64,000 nt of DNA from Sinorhizobium sp. B11 (GTDB lineage Bacteria > Pseudomonadota > Alphaproteobacteria > Rhizobiales > Rhizobiaceae): the NCBI GenBank assembly GCA_039725955.1, contig CP091034.1:1054001-1118000 (forward strand). Reading direction: 5' to 3'. How positions within the stretch are numbered: the stretch's first letter is position 1; each line of letters opens with the position of its first letter. The notes below the pieces were generated by a model. That model was given only the letters and a program-made list of their open reading frames with translations. It did not search any database and was not told the DNA's origin. Made by a program: the position numbers and the translations under genes. Positions 57,009 through 64,000 of the stretch are shown here, piece by piece.

Positions 57009-58412
57009 ATGAAAGACTGGCATCCAGACCTCAGCCGCTCTTCGAGCCCCCGTTACATGGCAGTCGCCGATCTGATCGAGATGGATTTGCGAAGCGGCGC
57101 ACTGGCAGCGGGCGACAGGCTCCCTCCGCAGCGCGAACTCGCAAAGCGCCTCAACATCGATTTCACGACTGTTGCGCGCGGCTACGTGGAGGCGCAGAAG
57201 CGTGGGCTGGTGGACTCGCATGTCGGCCGCGGCACCTTCGTGACGGGCGGGCAGGGTAGGGAACGGCGCGACCTTTTTGCGGATGCTGCGCCGGATCCGC
57301 GCCGGACATCCGTGGTCGATTTTTCGATGAACCTGCCGCCCGAGCCTGACGATCCGGAACTGCTGACACGCATGCGCGAAGGCATGTCGGCGGTGGCCGC
57401 CAATCTTATTCCGCTGCTGCGCTATCAGGGATTTGGTGGTTCCGGCATGGACAAGGAGGCGGCTGCCACCTGGCTTGCACGCCGCGGCCTACTGCCTTCG
57501 CAGGAGCGCATCTTCGTCACACCCGGCGCGCATCCGGCGCTGCTGGCGATCTTCGGTCTTCTGGCAAAGCCCGGCGAAACCGTGCTGTCGGAAAACATCA
57601 CCTATCCCGGCATGCGCTCGATCGCCGCCCAGCTGCGCCTCAATCTTTCCGGTCTGCCGATGGATGAAGAGGGCATCCTGCCCGATGCCTTTGCAGAAGC
57701 CTGCGAGCGCTTGAAGCCGAAGGCGCTTTATCTCAATCCAACCTTGCAGAACCCTCTGACGCTGACCATTCCGGAAAAGCGTCGCGAGGAAATCGCTGCC
57801 GTCGCCCGCAAATATCACGTGCCCGTTGTCGAGGATGACGCCTATGGCTTCATCCCGCTGCACGGCCCGCCGCCGCTGGCCGCAATCGCGCCTGATCTCA
57901 CCTGGCATATCGGCGGCCTCGCCAAATGTATCGGCGCCGGCCTGCGGCTGGCCTATGTGGTGGCGCCGGACACCAAGGCGATCTGGCCCTTCGTCAGCGC
58001 CATGCGCGCCAATAATGTCATGGCCTCGCCGATATCAGTTGCGCTCGCGACGCGCTGGATCGAGGATGGTACGGCAGACACGATCCTGCGCTTCATTCGC
58101 GCCGAGGCAGGTGCTCGCCAGCAGATGGTGGCGAATATCCTCCCCGGGGGCAGCTACAAAGCCGATCCGATCAGCTTCAACATCTGGCTGCCGCTCACCA
58201 ATGGCTGGACCCGATCCACTTTCAGCAGCCACATGCGCTCTTCAGACATCGGTGTAGTCGCGAGCGACGCCTTCACGGTGGAAGGTGCAGCACCCGAAGC
58301 CGTCCGTGTTTGCCTTGGTGGTCCGATCGGCCGCGAGAGGCTTAAGGGCGCGCTTGACTTCATGGCCCATGCGCTGGAAGGCCCGCCGGAAATGTCGGCG
58401 TCTTTCTTCTGA
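57009..58412 (+). CDS. MocR family regulator (GntR-aminotransferase fusion), second copy
   Basis: A 467-residue protein of the same architecture as its neighbour, but quite diverged. The GntR part has DRLPPQRELAKRLNIDFTTVARGYVEAQKRGLVDSHVGRGTFV; the aminotransferase part has NPTLQNPLTLTIPEKRR, VEDDAYGF and the PLP lysine in GGLAKCIGAGLRLAYVV. The start at ATG 57009 gives MKDWHPDLS, the usual opening of this group; ATG 56988 is also in frame. It follows the first MocR gene by 106 bp in the same direction. Its target is not evident. An aminotransferase activity cannot be excluded. Confidence 0.9.
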   Translation: MKDWHPDLSRSSSPRYMAVADLIEMDLRSGALAAGDRLPPQRELAKRLNIDFTTVARGYVEAQKRGLVDSHVGRGTFVTGGQGRERRDLFADAAPDPRRTSVVDFSMNLPPEPDDPELLTRMREGMSAVAANLIPLLRYQGFGGSGMDKEAAATWLARRGLLPSQERIFVTPGAHPALLAIFGLLAKPGETVLSENITYPGMRSIAAQLRLNLSGLPMDEEGILPDAFAEACERLKPKALYLNPTLQNPLTLTIPEKRREEIAAVARKYHVPVVEDDAYGFIPLHGPPPLAAIAPDLTWHIGGLAKCIGAGLRLAYVVAPDTKAIWPFVSAMRANNVMASPISVALATRWIEDGTADTILRFIRAEAGARQQMVANILPGGSYKADPISFNIWLPLTNGWTRSTFSSHMRSSDIGVVASDAFTVEGAAPEAVRVCLGGPIGRERLKGALDFMAHALEGPPEMSASFF

Positions 58413-58455
58413 GCCGTTGCTCCGTCTAACGCCTTCAATTCAATCAATAAAGACC

Positions 58456-58590
58456 CTGCCCCAAACCTCCCCGCAAGGGGGAGGGGCTTAATCTGCCGCG
58501 CTCGGCTGTCACTTATTCGGTGTTTCGGAAGGAGTGAAGGGGCGCCACAAGTTAGCCCTCCCCCTTGCGGGGAGGGGTTGGGGAGGGGCT
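58456..58590. repeat. Large inverted repeat with GC-rich arms
   Basis: The left arm (about 58456-58487) reads ..CCTCCCCGCAAGGGGGAGG.. and the right arm (about 58554-58590) is its inverted copy with CCTCCCCCTTGCGGGGAGG, each also containing a smaller hairpin. The arms are about 65 bp apart. This type of palindrome is frequent between rhizobial genes as I recall. It ends transcription from the MocR side or is a mobile repeat. Confidence 0.7.
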
Positions 58591-58795
58591 TTTGGCGAGC
58601 GCGCAATCTCGTCCGGCTCATGATTGGATCTTCCCGCCACGCCCTCGCGCCTCATGAGCCTAACCCAAAAGATCTCTGCGTCATTCTGACTAATGGACTG
58701 GCAATTCCCTTTCAATGTAATTATATTGTATGCATTCATTATGGGGCATTGAATGGATTTCCTGATGCCTCGCAAAGTCGAAAAGCGAGATCGCC

Positions 58796-59164
58796 ATGGA
58801 CGCCGAATATCCTCCTCTCCCTCCGATGCAGACTGGCATCCGGGGCCGCTGCCCGCGCTGCGGACAGGGGCATATGTTCAAGGGTTTCCTCACGCTGCAG
58901 AAGGAGTGCGAAGTCTGCGGATTGGATTATTCCTTCGCCGATCCGGCTGACGGGCCTGCCTTCTTCGTCATCTGCTTTGCCTGCGTGCCGAGCGTGCTGC
59001 TCGGTGTGTGGCTGGAAGTTGCCTTCTCTGCACCGCTTTGGGTGCAGTTGCTGGTCACCGGCCCCTTCATGTTCGCTACATGTATTCCGCCGCTGAGACC
59101 GCTGAAAGGATGGCTGGTCGCAAGCCAGTATTTCTATAAGGCCGAAGAGGGCAAGCTCGCCTGA
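58796..59164 (+). CDS. DUF983 family membrane protein
   Basis: A 122-residue protein of the DUF983 family. Two cysteine pairs, CPRCG and CEVCG (about residues 19-42), suggest a zinc ribbon; then DYSFADPADGPAFFVICFACVPSVLLGVWLEV, whose DxADGPAFF is the family signature, and two membrane helices. Function unknown; genes of this family are often near cytochrome oxidase assembly genes, but not here. ATG 58796 gives the normal length. The next element downstream is a terminator. Confidence 0.9.
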   Translation: MDAEYPPLPPMQTGIRGRCPRCGQGHMFKGFLTLQKECEVCGLDYSFADPADGPAFFVICFACVPSVLLGVWLEVAFSAPLWVQLLVTGPFMFATCIPPLRPLKGWLVASQYFYKAEEGKLA

Positions 59165-59216
59165 TCTCAGGCAGCCAAGATTTTGCTACTGTCAGGCATG
59201 CTGACCCTTCACAATG

Positions 59217-59248
59217 AAAGGCCGTTCGGAAAGCGAGCGGCCTTTTTT
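59217..59248 (+). terminator. Rho-independent terminator after the DUF983 gene
   Basis: Stem AAAGGCCG/CGGCCTTT (59217-59224 and 59238-59245) followed by TTT, 52 bp after the stop codon. Confidence 0.75.
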
Positions 59249-59323
59249 GCTGCCCAGCCGTCACCGGATTTCTCCGAAGCCAAAATGCCGCAGGAGCCTG
59301 GTATTCAAGTCTGTTGCATTTCC

Positions 59324-59339
59324 TGTACCGATCAGTACA
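59324..59339. promoter_or_regulatory. Probable TetR operator upstream of the DUF1348 gene
   Basis: TGTAC-CGATCA-GTACA is a palindrome with 5-bp arms, 41 bp before the DUF1348 start. TACCGATC-GTA-type dyads are usual for TetR proteins, and the second gene of this operon encodes one. Confidence 0.5.
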
Positions 59340-59379
59340 ATGAGTAACAAGAGGTACAGATTAATCAAGGAGACCAGAT

Positions 59380-59841
59380 ATGCCTGCACCGCTTCCTCCC
59401 TTCACCCGTGAAACTGCAATCCAGAAGGTTCGCCTTGCCGAAGACGGCTGGAACAGCCGCGATCCGCAGCGCGTCTCGCTCGTCTACGCGCCAGACAGCC
59501 AGTGGCGGAACCGCGCCGAATTCGTGACCGGCCGTGCCGAGATCGTTGCTTTCCTGACACGCAAGTGGGCAAAGGAGCTGGATTACCGGCTGATCAAGGA
59601 GCTCTGGGCTTTCACCGATAATCGCATTGCCGTGCGCTTTGCCTATGAATGGCATGATGACAGCGGCAACTGGTTCCGCTCCTATGGCAATGAGAATTGG
59701 GAATTCGATGCGGAGGGCTTGATGCAGCGCCGTTTCGCCTGCATCAACGATCTGCCGATCAAGGAATCGGATCGCAAGTTCCACTGGCCGCTCGGCCGGC
59801 GGCCCGATGACCATCCGGGCCTCTCCGACCTCGGCCTTTGA
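59380..59841 (+). CDS. DUF1348/NTF2-like protein
   Basis: A 153-residue protein of the DUF1348 family (NTF2/SnoaL-like fold). Nearly all of it is family consensus: [76 protein letters not shown] and [10 protein letters not shown]. The catalytic role is unknown. It is followed after 16 bp by a TetR gene, so it is probably under autoregulated repression through the operator in front of it. Confidence 0.92.
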   Translation: MPAPLPPFTRETAIQKVRLAEDGWNSRDPQRVSLVYAPDSQWRNRAEFVTGRAEIVAFLTRKWAKELDYRLIKELWAFTDNRIAVRFAYEWHDDSGNWFRSYGNENWEFDAEGLMQRRFACINDLPIKESDRKFHWPLGRRPDDHPGLSDLGL

Positions 59842-59857
59842 GGCCTCGAGGTGAACT

Positions 59858-60424
59858 GTGAAGACCGTTTATGAACGTGCCGATGTCGTGCCGCTGCTCG
59901 CAGAGATCTTCCGCGAGCTCGGCTACGAGGGCACGACGTTGAGCCGCATTACCGAGCGCACCGGCATCGGCAAGGGCAGCCTCTATCACTTCTTTCCTGG
60001 CGGGAAAGAAGAGATGGCGGCGGCCGTCCTTGCCGATGTCGACGGCTGGTTCGAACGCGCCATCTACGAGCCGTTGCGCGGTGACGATTCCGGGGCGGCG
60101 ATCGATGCGATGTGGGCCAACGTGATGGACTATTTCCGCTCCGGCAGCCGCATTTGCCTCGTCGGTGCCTTTGCGCTGGACGAAACGCGGCAGCGCTTCT
60201 CGCCCGTCATCAAAGATTATTTCGTTCGCTGGATCGAGGCACTGCGCCAGGCACTGATCCGCGCCGGCTACGCCGAGGATGTCGCGCTTGCCGCGTCCGA
60301 AGAAGCCGTTTCGGGCATCCAGGGCGCGCTGGTGCTCTCGCGGGCGCTGGATGACAAGGATATGTTCCGCAGGACCCTTGGTCGATTGGCCGTCAGGCTG
60401 GCTGCGACGAGACTTGGGGAATAG
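59858..60424 (+). CDS. TetR family transcriptional regulator
   Basis: A 188-residue repressor with an N-terminal helix-turn-helix (VVPLLAEIFRELGYEGTTLSRITERTGIGKGSLYHFFPGGKEEM, about 9-53). The FPGGKEEM string marks the subgroup linked to small redox or NTF2-like proteins. GTG at 59858 has GAGGTGA upstream. One cysteine (C104 in SRICLVGAF) lies in the ligand domain. It is cotranscribed with the DUF1348 gene. Confidence 0.88.
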   Translation: MKTVYERADVVPLLAEIFRELGYEGTTLSRITERTGIGKGSLYHFFPGGKEEMAAAVLADVDGWFERAIYEPLRGDDSGAAIDAMWANVMDYFRSGSRICLVGAFALDETRQRFSPVIKDYFVRWIEALRQALIRAGYAEDVALAASEEAVSGIQGALVLSRALDDKDMFRRTLGRLAVRLAATRLGE

Positions 60425-60515
60425 TCCGTGGCCGCCGCGGCTGGAGCGCGGATGACGCCAATGCAGAAGGCTGCGAGTGAGGGGTTCAGGACATCCTCAC
60501 TCGTCAGGATTGTGT

Positions 60516-60650
60516 TTAAGAGTCGTTCTGGGAGGGCAGACGGACCGGGCGCGGATTCTCGCGCTGCGTGCGTACCTGGCGCCATTCGTTTTCCATCTGG
60601 TCGACGACGTGCTGGGGGATCTTGGTCGGAGTTTCTGCGGTGGTCGGCAT
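60516..60650 (-). CDS. Small hypothetical protein (44 aa)
   Basis: A short hydrophilic protein, MPTTAETPTKIPQHVVDQM then ENEWRQVRTQRENPRPVR. AGAGGG lies at normal distance before the ATG at 60650. It does not overlap any other likely gene. Not recognised; support is the ribosome site and helical composition only. Confidence 0.4.
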   Translation of the reverse strand: MPTTAETPTKIPQHVVDQMENEWRQVRTQRENPRPVRLPSQNDS

Positions 60651-60807
60651 CGTGTCCCTCTCTTCCTCAGCAAGAGTGTGCTTGCGGATGGAGGCATCGC
60701 ACAAGAAAAACAGCGTGTAAATCTACCCCGGTCACACTTGAAACGATTAAAAAAATTTCAATCGATTAAGCGGACATTAACCACAGCAGGCCTCGGAGAA
60801 AAGCATC

Positions 60808-61446
60808 ATGACCGTCACACTCGATCGGCAATCCTTCTTCGACACTGTGCAGCACAGCCTGTTCAAGGGCAGCCTCACGCCGGCCCAGATCGAAGGCATG
60901 AACGCGATACTCGACTACTGGAACGCGAATTTGGCTACCGCTGATCGGCGCTGGCTGGCCTATATATTAGCGACCGCATTTCATGAGACTGCTTACACCA
61001 TGCAGCCTGTACGCGAGACGCTGGCGACGAGCGATTCGCGCGCCGTGGAAATTCTCGAGACCGCCTTCGCTTCGGGTCGGCTCTCCTGGGTGAAGTCGCC
61101 CTATTGGCGGGCGGATGAGGACGGCAAGTACTGGCTCGGCCGCGGGCTGGTGCAACTCACCCACAAGAGAAACTATGAGGCGATGAGCGAGGTAACCGGC
61201 ATCGATCTCGTCGCTCATCCCGATCGCGCCATGGAAATGGCGCCGGCTGTGACGATCCTGATCGAGGGCATGCTGCGCGGCAGCTTCACCAGCCACCGGC
61301 TTTGCGATCACCTCAGCGAGGAAAGGGAAGACTGGGTCAACGCGCGCCGCATCGTCAACGGCACCGACAGGGCCGAGAAGCTCGCCGACTATGCGCAAAC
61401 CTTCCTCGCGGCGATCAGCATGGAGCAATGCGGTTCATCGACTTGA
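60808..61446 (+). CDS. Glycoside hydrolase family 19-like protein (chitinase/endolysin)
   Basis: A 212-residue protein of the COG3179/GH19 type. ILATAFHETAYTMQPVRE carries the two expected acidic residues (E60, E70), and KYWLGRGLVQLTHKRNYEAMSEVTG is the substrate-cleft signature. No signal peptide is seen, as in phage endolysins, but no phage genes are near; many Rhizobium genomes have such a lone gene. It likely cuts peptidoglycan or chitin-like polymers. The ATG at 60808 follows GGAGAAAAGC. Confidence 0.85.
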   Translation: MTVTLDRQSFFDTVQHSLFKGSLTPAQIEGMNAILDYWNANLATADRRWLAYILATAFHETAYTMQPVRETLATSDSRAVEILETAFASGRLSWVKSPYWRADEDGKYWLGRGLVQLTHKRNYEAMSEVTGIDLVAHPDRAMEMAPAVTILIEGMLRGSFTSHRLCDHLSEEREDWVNARRIVNGTDRAEKLADYAQTFLAAISMEQCGSST

Positions 61447-61580
61447 TCTCAACGCCTCAGGTCGGCGAGCCTCGCGAGTCGAAACTGCTGGTAGGCTGAC
61501 GACTTGCACCTGCTAGCCAACACACTATCGCGACGATGCAACTGACATTGTCCTGCCGCCCGTTTTCAGCGATAAATTGA

Positions 61581-62819
61581 ATGTCGAGGGTAATGGTCGT
61601 GAGAGCTCTAGAGCAAGGTCGTGGGCCACTGTTTGAACCGCTTCAGCTGCCTTGCGGTTTGACCCTTGGTAATCGAATTGCAAAATCAGCGATGTCGGAT
61701 TCACTGGGCGACGGAACTGGGCATCCGACCGCTGCGCAGATGAGGCTCTATCAACGCTGGGCCGAAGGTGGATTGGCCCTATCCATAATCGGAGAGGTCC
61801 AGCTTACCTCCGGCTATGCCGAGAACCCCGGTAACCTGGTGCTCAACGAAGCATCGGACCTCGAACCGTTCCGGAAACTTGCTCTGCACGGCAGCAAAAA
61901 CGGCACTGGGCTTTGGCTGCAACTCGGCCACGCTGGAGCCCTTGCCTATGCACCGACAAGCAGCCCGAGGGGTCCGAGTGCTTTCGACCTCCAAGGCCTG
62001 CGTTGTGCGGAAATCACATTGAAGGAACTAGGCCGATTGCCCTCGCAATATGCAACGACAGCCCGGCTAGCGCAGCAGGTCGGGTTTGGCGGTGTGCAGA
62101 TTCACGCGGCACATGGATTTCTACTGAGCCAGTTTCTTTCACCGCTGTTCAACAGGCGGCGCGATGCATACGGAGGGGAGATCGCCCATCGTATGCGGAT
62201 TCTGCTGGAAGTTATCGAAGCCACCCGGGTCGCTGTCGGGCCGGCTTTCCCGATCGCCGTGAAACTGAATTCTTCGGACGAACTGGAAGGAGGGTTCGAC
62301 GAAGATGACGCGCTCGACGTGGTGGCGGCGCTGGACCGATCTTCGATCGACCTGATCGATATCAGCGGCGGGACTTACTTTCCTGGCGCAAAATCAGCCT
62401 CCGATAGGGCGGGCCGGGGACCCTACTTCCTCGAGTTCGCGAAACGCGCACGCGCTGTCACAACCAAGCCTCTTATGCTGACAGGCGGTTTCAAGACCCG
62501 CGGGCAGGCTGAAGACGCCGTGACATGCGGTGCCATTGACATTGTCGGTCTTGCGCGCGCGCTCGTCCTTGAGCCTTCTCTTCCCAATCTTTGGAAAGAA
62601 GACCAGAAATCGGAGCCGTCCTTTCCCAGGTTCTCAGACGCTCCGGAGGGTGGGATCACCGCATGGTACACGATGCGGCTTGCCGAGATCGGTGCTGACA
62701 ACGATCCACCCGATTCCAGCGGCCTCGAACAGGCCGTCCGCGACTATGCGGAACGGGACAAGCAACGAACAAAAGTCTGGCTGACTCACTTTGCCAACGA
62801 GGCAGCCGGAAGCAGCTGA
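61581..62819 (+). CDS. NADH:flavin oxidoreductase, old yellow enzyme family
   Basis: A 412-residue FMN-dependent ene-reductase-type enzyme (TIM barrel). It starts PLFEPLQLPCGLTLGNRIAKSAM, has the substrate-binding histidines in IHAAHGFLLSQFLSPLFNRRRDAYGG (H175, H178) and the FMN phosphate site LTGGFKTRGQAEDAV and VGLARAL. Relatives such as NemA reduce electrophilic alkenes, quinones and nitro compounds. ATG 61581 is used; GTG 61599 has better ribosome site spacing (GAGGG). A TetR gene with NemR-like features follows convergently, and beyond it is an RclC-like gene. Confidence 0.9.
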   Translation: MSRVMVVRALEQGRGPLFEPLQLPCGLTLGNRIAKSAMSDSLGDGTGHPTAAQMRLYQRWAEGGLALSIIGEVQLTSGYAENPGNLVLNEASDLEPFRKLALHGSKNGTGLWLQLGHAGALAYAPTSSPRGPSAFDLQGLRCAEITLKELGRLPSQYATTARLAQQVGFGGVQIHAAHGFLLSQFLSPLFNRRRDAYGGEIAHRMRILLEVIEATRVAVGPAFPIAVKLNSSDELEGGFDEDDALDVVAALDRSSIDLIDISGGTYFPGAKSASDRAGRGPYFLEFAKRARAVTTKPLMLTGGFKTRGQAEDAVTCGAIDIVGLARALVLEPSLPNLWKEDQKSEPSFPRFSDAPEGGITAWYTMRLAEIGADNDPPDSSGLEQAVRDYAERDKQRTKVWLTHFANEAAGSS

Positions 62820-62870
62820 AGCCGACGACGCCAGCCCTATCTGGCGGATGGAGCGATTACTGGTTTCTGA

Positions 62871-63440
62871 CTAATCGCGTTCCATCGTCGCGAGGATAGC
62901 CGCCGCCATCCGTTTCGCCTGGCGGCCGGGCTCCGCTGTGCGAACCACTTGGGCTACGGCCGTTGCTCCCTCATGAAGAATATTGATTTCGTCCGCCACA
63001 CGTCTCGGATCACGGTACCGTGCGGCATGAGCAAGTTCTTCGAAATAGGCGAGCGTCAGGCGCTTGTGCATGCTGGCGGCACGAAACACGGGATCGACGA
63101 TGTCCTTGTGTTCTCCGGTAGCGGCCATGAAGCTGCAGCCCCTGAAGTCCTTGTCCTTGAACCAGAGCTGCAGAAAGTCGAACGTCAATAAAATCCGCTC
63201 TGCCGGATCACTTGCACGCTTTTCCACAAACTCCCGCATCTCACGGCGGTCCTCCTCGTCGCGCCGCTCGAGCGCGGCAACGATCAGATCCTCCTTCGTC
63301 TCGAAGTGCCGATACAAGGTTGTTTTCGCGACGCCGCTTTCCGCAATGATCAAATCGACCCCCGTTGCCTGATAGCCCTTCTGGTTGAACAGGCGGAGGG
63401 CCGTTTCAAGAAGATGGTCCCTGATCTCTGATCGCCGCAT
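62871..63440 (-). CDS. TetR family regulator, NemR-like
   Basis: A 189-residue repressor. The helix-turn-helix spans about 5-48 (LLETALRLFNQKGYQATGVDLIIAESGVAKTTLYRHF). The protein has a single cysteine, C102 in DFRGCSFMAATGE, and a lysine at 176; in E. coli NemR, C106 and K175 form the bond that senses hypochlorous acid and electrophiles, so this may be a redox-sensing relative. ATG 63440 has GAGGAG upstream. It is divergent from the DUF417 gene, with three dyads in between. Confidence 0.87.
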   Translation of the reverse strand: MRRSEIRDHLLETALRLFNQKGYQATGVDLIIAESGVAKTTLYRHFETKEDLIVAALERRDEEDRREMREFVEKRASDPAERILLTFDFLQLWFKDKDFRGCSFMAATGEHKDIVDPVFRAASMHKRLTLAYFEELAHAARYRDPRRVADEINILHEGATAVAQVVRTAEPGRQAKRMAAAILATMERD

Positions 63441-63453
63441 TGTCACTCCTCAA

Positions 63454-63468
63454 ACAGAACTGATCTGT
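63454..63468. promoter_or_regulatory. TetR operator-like dyad 1
   Basis: ACAGA-ACTGA-TCTGT, 14 bp upstream of the TetR start. Related to the dyads at 63610-63621 and 63635-63656 by the shared ACAG/CTGT halves. Confidence 0.45.
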
Positions 63469-63609
63469 AGCGACAATTAGGTATTCCAGCAACCAAAGGC
63501 AACGCGCAAGCGCAGGAAGATTCCTTTAGACGCCACTTCTGCCAAGGCAGCCCGCATGCCTTCACTATCGAAGGCGGTTGACGATCGCGCTTTCGTGATT
63601 TTTAAACGA

Positions 63610-63621
63610 TACAGTTCTGTA
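63610..63621. promoter_or_regulatory. TetR operator-like dyad 2
   Basis: TACAG-TT-CTGTA, a perfect palindrome in the leader region between the TetR and DUF417 genes. Confidence 0.5.
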
Positions 63622-63634
63622 GTATTTCGTTATT

Positions 63635-63656
63635 ATCGATACAGATTTGTATCGAT
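63635..63656. promoter_or_regulatory. TetR operator-like dyad 3
   Basis: A 22-bp perfect palindrome with 9-bp arms ATCGATACA and TGTATCGAT and a GATT centre, 50 bp before the DUF417 start. The strongest of the three sites and in the right place to repress that gene. Confidence 0.65.
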
Positions 63657-63705
63657 TTCTATGGAGGCGAGGAGCCTCTGGAGATCAATTCAATGGGAGA
63701 AGGAA

Positions 63706-64000
63706 ATGACCCAAGCTATCAATCGTCTCGGCAAGCAGCCGGCGTCCAGGAGCACCTTCGGCATCTTGCATCTGGCGGATACCTATGGCCGTTCGGCGAC
63801 AACCGCCGGCCTCTATGTCTCGATCACCGTGATTTATGCCTGGTTCGGTGGCATGAAATTTACAGCCTACGAAGCGCAGGGACTCGTCGATCTGGTCAGT
63901 AACAGCGCCCTTGTAAGCTGGATGTATGCGATCTTCAGTGTTCGAGGTTTTTCGAGCTTTCTTGGCGTCCTGGAACTGAGTATCGGCGCACTGATAGCAG
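63706..64000 (+). CDS. DUF417 (YkgB/RclC-like) membrane protein, truncated by the window end
   Basis: The first 98 residues of a membrane protein are visible, starting MTQAINRLGKQPASRSTF. The segment ITVIYAWFGGMKFTAYEAQG followed by LVSNSALVSWMY and FLGVLELSIGALIA is the DUF417 signature; E. coli RclC, induced by reactive chlorine, is in this family. Two helices are seen before the edge. GAGAAGGAA lies before the ATG at 63706. Divergent from the NemR-like TetR gene and probably repressed by it. Confidence 0.85.
   Translation, partial: MTQAINRLGKQPASRSTFGILHLADTYGRSATTAGLYVSITVIYAWFGGMKFTAYEAQGLVDLVSNSALVSWMYAIFSVRGFSSFLGVLELSIGALIA

Noticed and set aside
60808..61446. Prophage remnant around the GH19-like gene
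   Set aside because: No holin, integrase, tail or att-like repeat is nearby; a lone endolysin-like gene does not make a prophage.
1..64000. tRNA, rRNA, CRISPR arrays, insertion sequences
   Set aside because: I scanned for repeats with regular spacing, transposase motifs and tRNA-like TTCGA arms with acceptor pairing and found none that held up.

Overview
The window is a gene-dense, high-GC stretch that looks chromosomal and comes from a Rhizobiales alphaproteobacterium, most likely the Rhizobium/Agrobacterium group. This is judged from a MucR/Ros zinc-finger regulator, a seven-gene pha (Mrp) antiporter operon carrying a RIME-like rhizobial palindrome, DUF1491, DUF5330 and DUF2336 proteins, and rhizobial-type intergenic dyads. 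I saw no tRNA, rRNA, CRISPR array, prophage or insertion sequence.

Layout. 1-2.2 kb: a methyltransferase start (partial), a GNAT acetyltransferase, an FAD oxidoreductase and msrB. 2.3-6.3 kb: a minus-strand set of SulP transporter, DUF2092 periplasmic protein, 66-residue secreted protein and beta-carbonic anhydrase, plausibly a bicarbonate/CO2 module. 6.8-13.3 kb: phaABCDEFG. 13.3-19 kb: mucR, a YciI-like protein, sufE, DUF5330, a histidine kinase overlapping a peptidoglycan-binding membrane protein. 19-27 kb: two divergent AraC/SDR pairs flanking a soluble chemoreceptor, DUF1491 and an ABC-F ATPase. 27-36 kb: DUF2336, small proteins, DUF1254 and DUF1214 proteins, PBP1A, a YcgN-like cysteine-cluster protein, a MscS channel with a cyclic-nucleotide-binding-like domain, and an AmpC-type beta-lactamase. 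36-45.7 kb: TetR/SDR, an EEP-family phosphatase/nuclease, the tetronate catabolic genes otnK and otnC behind a wrecked dehydrogenase gene (denD-like), two esterases, an HtrA-like protein without its catalytic triad, and a third AraC/SDR pair.

45.7-64 kb: a second ABC-F ATPase, tandem DUF1801 proteins, a VOC protein, a CGNR-type regulator facing an SDR and two alpha/beta hydrolases (one frameshifted), an overlapping GST-ArsR-SRPBCC operon with clear dyad operators, a methyltransferase, an EamA exporter facing a MocR regulator, a second MocR, DUF983, a DUF1348-TetR operon, a GH19-like enzyme, and finally an old-yellow-enzyme gene, a NemR-like TetR gene and a truncated RclC-like (DUF417) gene that together resemble an electrophile/reactive-chlorine response.

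The most notable signals are: three paralogous divergent AraC/SDR modules in 26 kb with a shared motif just before each regulator start; the catalytically dead HtrA-like protein; the denD remnant with an internal deletion; the SulP/carbonic-anhydrase cluster; and several well-formed operators that fix likely regulator-target pairs. All product names are from reading the sequence; no database search was run.
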